A DNA stretch of 64,000 bases from Calliopum simillimum (lineage: Eukaryota; Arthropoda; Insecta; Diptera; Lauxaniidae), in assembly GCA_951812925.1 (NCBI GenBank), contig OX638370.1:22807964-22871963 (forward strand), written 5' to 3'. Both the position numbers and the translations under genes were made by a program. Below are positions 57,195 to 64,000 of this stretch, piece after piece; the first letter of the stretch is position 1, and every line of letters begins with the position of its first letter. Under the pieces are notes generated by a model, which saw only the letters and a list, made by a program, of their open reading frames with translations, was not told the origin of the DNA and did not search any database.

Positions 57195-58925
57195 TAAACA
57201 CCTTAATGTACATTTGTAAACATGCTATATACTCCACTAAATGTATAAAAGTTCTACTTTAAGACGTGCTCCACCTCTTAGATAAAAGTTTCAAAAAGAA
57301 TTCTGTTTATGAAAATTTAAAACAAAATTAAGTCAAAGTAGGAATTTTTAATGTCGTTTTAATTAAGTGTAAATGATTAAATGACTAATTGTGAAAAAAC
57401 TTTGAGTGAAACTTTCTTAATATCTTTGCTTTTCATCTGTCTTACTTAATGTTTAAAATTATATGTCTAATAACTGCTGATTTTTTCTTCATAATTAAAG
57501 ATTTGCCAAGTTTTCTTAAGTAATTTTTGCTGCTTTAAAAGTTCTTTAATCTGAAAATACCAAACGAAACTCAATTGGCCATACTATGAGTATACAACTA
57601 ACTTCAGTTAACAATGGCATTGGCATAATGGCAACACAACAATGGGAGTCAGCACACACACTACCACAAAATAAGTAGCATTCACAATAATTGACAGCTT
57701 AACAGCTGCTATCTTTTGGCCTCTTAGCCTGGGCCTTGATAATGTAAATCTTATTTCAGAACAAAGCCGATTGCTTCCACTATTTATGTTTGTATGTTGT
57801 ACGTTTGAAAGCAAAGGAGTCTTTAGGTGCTTGGCGCCCATTGGCTGTCATGCCAACAAATCTACGTTACAGCACTTTAGCCATGTTAATGTGCTTGCTG
57901 TTACTGCTGCTGCTGCTGACATTTGACAGGTGTACTCTTTGCTATGTTGCTTTCATGAATTTTTTCCCTTTTTCTTTAAGACAGTGTTGTGCAGGATATT
58001 CATGTTGTCGGTAAAGAAACTGTAAATGAAGTCATTCAACAATATTTTTCCGAAAAAATAATACTTTTTTGTTTGAAAATTTGAGAAAATGAGCTTAAGT
58101 TGCTTAAAATATGAAATGCACTAGGTACTTGCAATTTTCCTTGGAAAATTTGTATGTTACCTAGCTACGTCTTCTAGCTATAAAAAAATAAAAGTTAGAG
58201 TCTACTCTTTCAATTTTAGCACAAATATTTTTGGCATATTTGCGGCAATTGAAAAATTCATAAATTCTCTGAAAAAGGTCAAGTGATTTTCAGTGCAAGT
58301 TTGCAATGGACGTTATTGTTTATAGAAATAAAGTGTTGCATACCTTAGGGTTAAAGAATTTCAGATCATGTTCTATAAAATAAATTTTCTCGATATTATT
58401 TGACACTTTTTATTAATTTTCCTCTTTAATATATTAATGTACGTTAATTTGTATAAATGCTTAAAGCACAACACTTACATTTGCTTAGCGGAATGCGTGC
58501 TTCTGTATGAGACAGAGTGACACCATCGGGTGCATGCAGTATTAAATAAATAAATTCTTGTAGATGTTGCCACGTTCTCAGTAAGGCAACTAATGATCTT
58601 TGAAATGTTTTGCACGTAATATTAAATCTTTTATTGATGTGACATGTCAAATTAAATTATCATAAATTTTTACATGGCATTTCGTATGGTGTATATATTC
58701 ATAGACATTAGTGATCATTTTGCAAAATATTTTGTAAAATATTTGTAATAAGTTTTTACTAAAAAGTTGCACTACTCATTTCTAAAGACCAGTAGTGAAA
58801 TCAGCGCTATCTTCCCACAGATCTCACTGTTCAAGCTTCCTCATTTATGTTAAAGGGAGGCAGAGAATTAGCTGACAATAAAACAAAATATTGGAGCCCG
58901 TTATTTTGCGAGCAACAAATCAAAA
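57195..58925. other. AT-rich stretch, no gene seen
   Basis: A ctgctgctgctgctgac run near 57905. Short frames around 57608-58014 overlap on both strands without motifs. Confidence 0.4.
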
Positions 58926-58930
58926 TGCCG

Positions 58931-60094
58931 ACATGAAATGAAATGAAATAAGATGAGATGAGATGAGATGAGATGAGATGGGATGAGATGAGATGAGATG
59001 AGATGAGATGAGATGAGATGAGATGAGATGAGATGAGATGAGATGAGATGAGATGAGATGAGATGTGATGAGATGAGATGAGATGAGATGAGATGAGATG
59101 AGATGAGATGAGATGAGATGAGATGAGATGAGATGAGATGAGATGAGATGAGATGAGATGAGATGAGATGAGATGAGATGAGATGAGATGAGATGAGATG
59201 AGATGAGATGAGATGAGATGAGATGAGATGAGATGAGATGAGATGAGATGAGATGAGATGAGATGAGATGAGATGAGATGAGATGAGATGAGATGAGATG
59301 AGATGAGATGAGATGAGATGAGATGAGATGAGATGAGATGAGATGAGATGAGATGAGATGAGATGAGATGAGATGAGATGAGATGAGATGAGATGAGATG
59401 AGATGAGATGAGATGAGATGAGATGAGATGAGATGAGATGAGATGAGATGAGATGAGATGAGATGAGATGAGATGAGATGAGATGAGATGAGATGAGATG
59501 AGATGAGATGAGATGAGATGAGATGAGATGAGATGAGATGAGATGAGATGAGATGAGATGAGATGAGATGAGATGAGATGAGATGAGATGAGATGAGATG
59601 AGATGAGATGAGATGAGATGAGATGAGATGAGATGAGATGAGATGAGATGAGATGAGATGAGATGAGATGAGATGAGATGAGATGAGATGAGATGAGATG
59701 AGATGAGATGAGATGAGATGAGATGAGATGAGATGAGATGAGATGAGATGAGATGAGATGAGATGAGATGAGATGAGATGAGATGAGATGAGATGAGATG
59801 AGATGAGATGAGATGAGATGAGATGAGATGAGATGAGATGAGATGAGATGAGATGAGATGAGATGAGATGAGATGAGATGAGATGAGATGAGATGAGATG
59901 AGATGAGATGAGATGAGATGAGATGAGATGAGATGAGATGAGATGAGATGAGATGAGATGAGATGAGATGAGATGAGATGAGATGAGATGAGATGAGATG
60001 AGATGAGATGAGATGAGATGAGATGAGATGAGATGAGATGAGATGAGATGAGATGAGATGAGATGAGATGAGATGAGATGAGATGAGATGAGAT
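58931..60094. repeat. Pentanucleotide (GAGAT)n array, ~1.16 kb
   Basis: From 58951 to 60094 the unit AGATG repeats about 229 times with only two substitutions (ggatg at 58981, tgatg near 59065). A short degenerate start (gaaat units, 58934-58950) precedes it. Such uniformity implies recent expansion or ongoing slippage and homogenisation. Two minus-strand frames (58901-60109 and 58920-60131) encode ISSHL repeats and are artefacts of a 5-bp unit lacking stops. Confidence 0.97.
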
Positions 60095-60133
60095 AATAAA
60101 GTTTGACATTTTCTAGCAAAAACGTACTCACAA

Positions 60134-60588
60134 CGTTTTGATGTACAAGTGCTATTTGTTTTGCTTACAGTTAGTTTAGAAAATCAATTTGGCTATAAAA
60201 TTAAAATTTCAAGAGAAGGTTTTCGTTGGATTATTTTTCACAACTTTCAGAGTGAATAATCTCAACAAGAATGTGTCAATGAACTCAGTTCTTTGCATAG
60301 CGATAAAGCACCGTTAAAAACCACAGTATATCGCTGGAATAGTGAATTCTATCGTGATTGCAGTTCGGTCGTGGGCGAATTTCGCGAAGGTCGTCCAAAA
60401 TCGGTTGTAGTGCCACAAAACATCAATGAAGTGCATGAACTGATAATGCAAGATCGTCATGTGACATACTGTGTGATATAGGCATCCTTGGCATCCATAA
60501 TTTATCAATCGCTTTAAAATTGGATCGCCAAATTGATTTTCTTAAGTCACTGTGAACAAAACAATTAGCACTTGTACACTAAAACGCT
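60134..60588 (+). mobile_element. mariner deletion derivative (~455 bp) with ~60-bp TIRs
   Basis: The left end cgttttgatgtacaagtgct, then tttgttttgc and tttagaaaatcaatttgg, is mirrored at the right end ccaaattgattttctta ... agcacttgtacactaaaacg. Between them is a fragment of mariner transposase (60215-60500). Most of the catalytic domain is deleted. It begins about 40 bp after the pentanucleotide array. Exact ends and the TA target site are uncertain by a few bases. Confidence 0.85.
60215..60500 (+). pseudogene. mariner transposase N-terminal DNA-binding fragment
   Basis: Translation gives FRWIIFHNFQS, a stop, SQQECVNEL, then KAPLKTTVYRW, EFREGRPKSVVVP and LIMQDRHVTY. This is the paired-type helix-turn-helix and linker of irritans/mauritiana-group mariner transposases (FYDFK..L.QQEC...L, KTTVYRW, EFREGRPKSVV). 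The stop is in the first helix-turn-helix, and a TAG follows VTYCVI. The DDD catalytic domain is absent. Confidence 0.9.
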
Positions 60589-60599
60589 AAAAAATGTCG

Positions 60600-61125
60600 A
60601 AGTTTATTATGATGTTGCCAGATTTTAGCTATTGCCATTAGTGTTGCCAGTTCCCGAAGTATAAGTAGTACCCTACTTGTACGTACGAAAGAAATTTTGG
60701 AACACATTTTGGACACACAGCTTCTAAGCTATAAATCAGTCGAAATACTGAAAAGCTCATGAGTTTGATCAGACTAAATTTCTAGATAAACCAGACGAGT
60801 CCCGACCATCTAACAACAATATGCCTGACTAAGATTAGTCTTTAATTTACACAGAAATACCAATTAAATAGATTAAAGCAAACCTCTTAGCTTCAAAGAA
60901 AGAAAACTTGAAGGACGTAGATCTTCAAAGAAAAAGATCTTGAACCTACTTACATAACCAGAAACAAGAGTTTTGCATCCTACAATTTCAAATTCAATAA
61001 TTTTTAAGATATTTCTTAACGATTCAGGTGTTATTTTGTTCAAAATATTACAATTAAGGTAGAAAAAAAGTGTAAGAGATGATTAGCACCCATTTAGTGT
61101 GAGACAACACATATTGTCATAAATT
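60600..61125. other. No recognisable feature
   Basis: AT-rich, no repeats or frames of note. Confidence 0.4.
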
Positions 61126-61128
61126 ATC

Positions 61129-61294
61129 ATATGTGACCTGGTTTATGAAAAAGGGGCTAACGTGGAAAAAAAAAATTTTTAAAAACAACTGGAAAACAAC
61201 TTTTAAAGGTCAATTAATGCGAATCGGCGAAAAATTGGGAATTTTTTTTTTTTTTTTACAGGTAAGCCCCCTTTTCATAGACCAGGTCACATAT
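61129..61294. mobile_element. 166-bp MITE (atatgtgacctggt)
   Basis: Left atatgtgacctggtttatga, aaaaggggcta is mirrored by right ta-gcccccttttcatag, accaggtcacatat (about 31 bp, few mismatches). The centre is A- and T-rich. The target duplication is unclear because both flanks are AT. Confidence 0.7.
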
Positions 61295-61299
61295 ATAAA

Positions 61300-62850
61300 A
61301 CCATACGTTTTTACAGGAGGTACAAACTATTTCAAAACGATCGGATGCCATGAACAAATTTCTTGATCGTTTACACATGGTTTGTACCAGGAACTTTTTT
61401 TTCCAGTTCTATTAAACTGTCAATATTTTGGCAATTAAACTGATTCACTGTACTTCACTTTGTAAGCAGCCTTATTCCACACTTTTTTGCATCTTAAAAT
61501 TGAAGTGGTGGTGTTTTTCCTTAATACACGCATTTAAGATGTCTGATAATAATGACGGTCATATGCATAATATACCTACTACAGGTATCTAAGCGACGAC
61601 TGATTTTATGTGGAAAATCATATAAAACTTATAAGAATGCAAAAATTTTTTTGCTATAAAATGCAGCAAATCTGCATAAGTGCATCATCATCATCATGTA
61701 TGCAAACAGGAAATGCGTGAAGAAAATCTGCTTTTGCACACGTATTGCTGCCATACACGTTGAAAACCAAAAGTTTATGAATATGTGCACATTAGGGTGG
61801 TGAAAAACTTTATGTACTTCTAGGAATGCGCTTGATTGTAATGACAATGCTGATTTTTCGCAATCAAAATAACTTCTACAGCATATGAAAGTTTTTCATA
61901 AGTGGGGAATTACTTTTTCTTAGAATCATCGGAGGAACATACATACCTACGTGACATTCATGCAAAATCACAGCTAAATTGATGTCGCTGTAAAAACGAA
62001 GAAAAAAAGTGCAAGTAAAGCTTTTAAAGGGAATTTCATAAAAATAAGAATATTTTTATAAAAATTTTTCACGCAAAAGCTAAGTAGGACTAATTAGTAA
62101 TGAGTTCCATCGCGAATTCCGAAGCAACGCATCAGCAGCCTTCAATTTGAACAGCCAAGTTTTATGTAAAAATTTTCAGTGAGGTACTCAGTTGCTTAAT
62201 AAAGGAGGATAGGTGTAGATGAAGTTGTATGATTTGAAGTTAAAGAATCTTTATCTCTTTTGAAAGGCTCTCTTATCCAAATTTAATCTTTTCCATACCA
62301 AATTTGGTGGATAAGATGGATCCTTTTTTGTCGAATTGCTATAAAACAAGGATTAAAAAAGATTTTTATAGGGACTTGATACGAATTTATTCTTTAATTA
62401 ATTAAAAAATAAAGAACTTTAACTTTAATAAAAATTATTGAAAGACTAAGGGCGATATGACAGCATTTCGTGAGTGATTTGGCACCCTTAGTGACTTTTG
62501 AATCTTTTATTGCCAGAATTTTTGTATCTTTTCGTAAAATGTTTCATGTAACCACATAAGTCACATTATATACATATTAGATCCAATCATCTGGTTATTA
62601 GTTTATATCGTCGGGTTAAAACTACAACTAGACATCTACATGTACTGCCATTTTGAGTTAAGTATACAAAAACATGAAAAAAAGACGGATTTTGTCCCAG
62701 TCTAGTTGGTTTTTTGATATGTAGTCCTCATTCATAAAGAATAAAAAGTAGAAAACTGCAAAATTCCATACAAAAAACGAAATTTAAAAAACTTAAAACG
62801 CTTTTTTCTCAAAACATGAAAAGTGTAGATTTATCCGACGATATTCCTCT
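61300..62850. other. No gene seen
   Basis: Bases 61340-61385 share ccatgaacaaatttctt-atc with 30567-30600. A (CAT)n run lies at 61683-61697. The rest is AT-rich. Confidence 0.4.
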
Positions 62851-62854
62851 TCTA

Positions 62855-63640
62855 TTTTTCCTGAACCATATTATCAGAAGACGTTAGAGTTCTTCAAGCT
62901 TATTTTCTTGTATTTGGGTTACGGTTTTTCGAAGTCTTTGGTACAAGCAAGATTTCACTTAACATTCCTGGGGTGATGTCACTAGTCTATTCAGCGATTC
63001 CAAAAGGTTTTCTAAAATATTAGAGAAAACCACAAATAAATCAGTTAAAAATGAAAAACAAATCATTGAAGGTCTTAATTGAGTAAAATTATGCGATTCT
63101 GGAGTGACTATACGTTCAAGCAATCTATATTTGTATTCTTAAATATCTTATAATAAGCAAAGGAAAAAAAAGGCACCGGAACCATATCACCCTCAGACAT
63201 TGGGTGCCAAAAAATAATTCCACGCTCAAGTAGTTATAGTAACTGAAGCTAAGCTAACTATTTGCCAAGTAGTCTTCCGCGCAACTTAAATAAAAATTTA
63301 AAGGGTTGGCATATCACATAGGGTGCCACTTTTGTCATTTTCTTCTCAACCATAGTATTAGAAGACGTAAGAGTTCTTGAATATACTTTCTTGTGTTCAA
63401 CTTACGGTTTTTCGAAGTCGTTGGTACATTCGAGAAGTCACTTTACAACGTTTCTGGGGAGATGTCACTAGTATTCAGCGATTCCAAAGGGTTTCCTAAT
63501 TAAAAAGGAATCATTAAAGGTCCTAGTCTTGACTATATCTTCAAGTACGTTATATTTGTACTCTCAAATATTTTATAACGTTCAAAGGGAAAAACGGCAA
63601 CGGAAATATACCACGCTCAGTAATTGAGTGCAAGTATTTG
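62855..63640. repeat. ~500-bp tandem duplication
   Basis: tagaagacgtaagagttcttgaa, ttttcttgt, tacggtttttcgaagtc-ttggtac and gatgtcactagt-attcagcgattccaaa occur near 62875-63000 and again near 63357-63490, in the same order. Each unit also has an a-cgctcaa-ta..t-gt..aac-g-agcta segment. Confidence 0.75.
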
Positions 63641-63714
63641 TAAAAAACCCGCTCCCAAGTCATTGTAGCAACTGCAGCTAGACAAACTATTTTCTACGAA
63701 GTCTTTCGTGCAAC

Positions 63715-64000
63715 TGAAACAAAAATTGAAAGGGGTGCCATATCACCTAAGGGTGCCATATCACCTTGGGGTGCTACCTTTTCCAAATTTACCGTAGTAG
63801 CCGCGACAACTATTGCAAAAGTTGTGCAACTGAAACAAAATTTAAAGGGGTGCCATACCACCTAAAGGTGCCAATTTTTCCAAGTGTATCTTAGTAGGCG
63901 CAGTTATTTTAATAGTTGTGCAACTGAAATAGGGGTGCCAACTTCCCAAGTTTATTCTAGTAGCCGCGGCAATTATTTTAATAGTTGTGCAACTGAATAA
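63715..64000. repeat. ~110-bp tandem repeat (aaaggggtgccatatcacct), open to the right
   Basis: Units near 63728, 63843 and 63932 share aaaggggtgccatatcacct, tttccaa-ttta, tagtagccgcg-caatta and aatagttgtgcaactgaa. The array reaches the last base of the window. Confidence 0.8.

Noticed and set aside
58901..60131. Two 400-codon open frames encoding ISSHL repeats
   Set aside because: Artefact of a 5-bp repeat lacking stop codons in these frames; no start context or homology.

Overview
The window reads as non-coding, transposon-rich DNA from a fly genome. It is AT-rich, full of CAA/CAG (opa-like) and CA/GT microsatellites, poly-A/poly-T runs and short palindromes, and almost every protein-like stretch is a broken transposon gene. 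Tc1/mariner, piggyBac, Helitron and several non-LTR retrotransposon clades together suggest a brachyceran dipteran; a tephritid-like fruit fly is my guess, resting on sequence style only. I see no rRNA, tRNA, CRISPR or bacterial operon. The window probably lies inside long introns or between genes.

Layout. 1-4.1 kb: a candidate 40-nt microexon (621-660), a non-autonomous Helitron (1502-2276) and tandem 'gcgtggcaccgcccac' repeats. 5.0-9.2 kb: a ~118-bp tandem array, a LINE RNase H remnant, a 557-bp foldback and a 1.6-kb TIR element. 10.4-12.1 kb: a LINE 3' scrap and a ~172-bp satellite. 13.3-20.3 kb: small MITEs, a three-layer nest (foldback inside Helitron inside MITE), a ~600-bp sequence present twice and carrying a short transmembrane ORF, and a LINE remnant. 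21.1-25.7 kb: three blocks of a cgacac-T(n) minisatellite around one small candidate gene. 27.7-30.3 kb: a TIR element built from repeated motifs and a dead DD37D mariner. 34.4-39.6 kb: tandem repeats, then a cluster of LINE fragments including one with the structure of a twin-primed insertion. 42.9-51.3 kb: a degenerate ~280-bp satellite interrupted by a piggyBac relic, a foldback element and a 1.66-kb palindrome. 53.4-54.2 kb: a GC-rich TIR element with 9-bp target-site duplications. 55.4-60.6 kb: a 1.8-kb minisatellite, a 1.14-kb (GAGAT)n array and a mariner deletion derivative. 62.8-64.0 kb: tandem repeats running off the window end.

No set of genes works together as a pathway here. The useful content is transposon archaeology (several insertions have readable empty sites or target duplications) plus four weak host-gene candidates: the microexon, a possible first coding exon at 40472-40531, the small basic single-pass ORF at 24712-24975, and the duplicated transmembrane micro-ORF at 15105-15218 and 19143-19259. 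None can be confirmed without RNA or comparative data.
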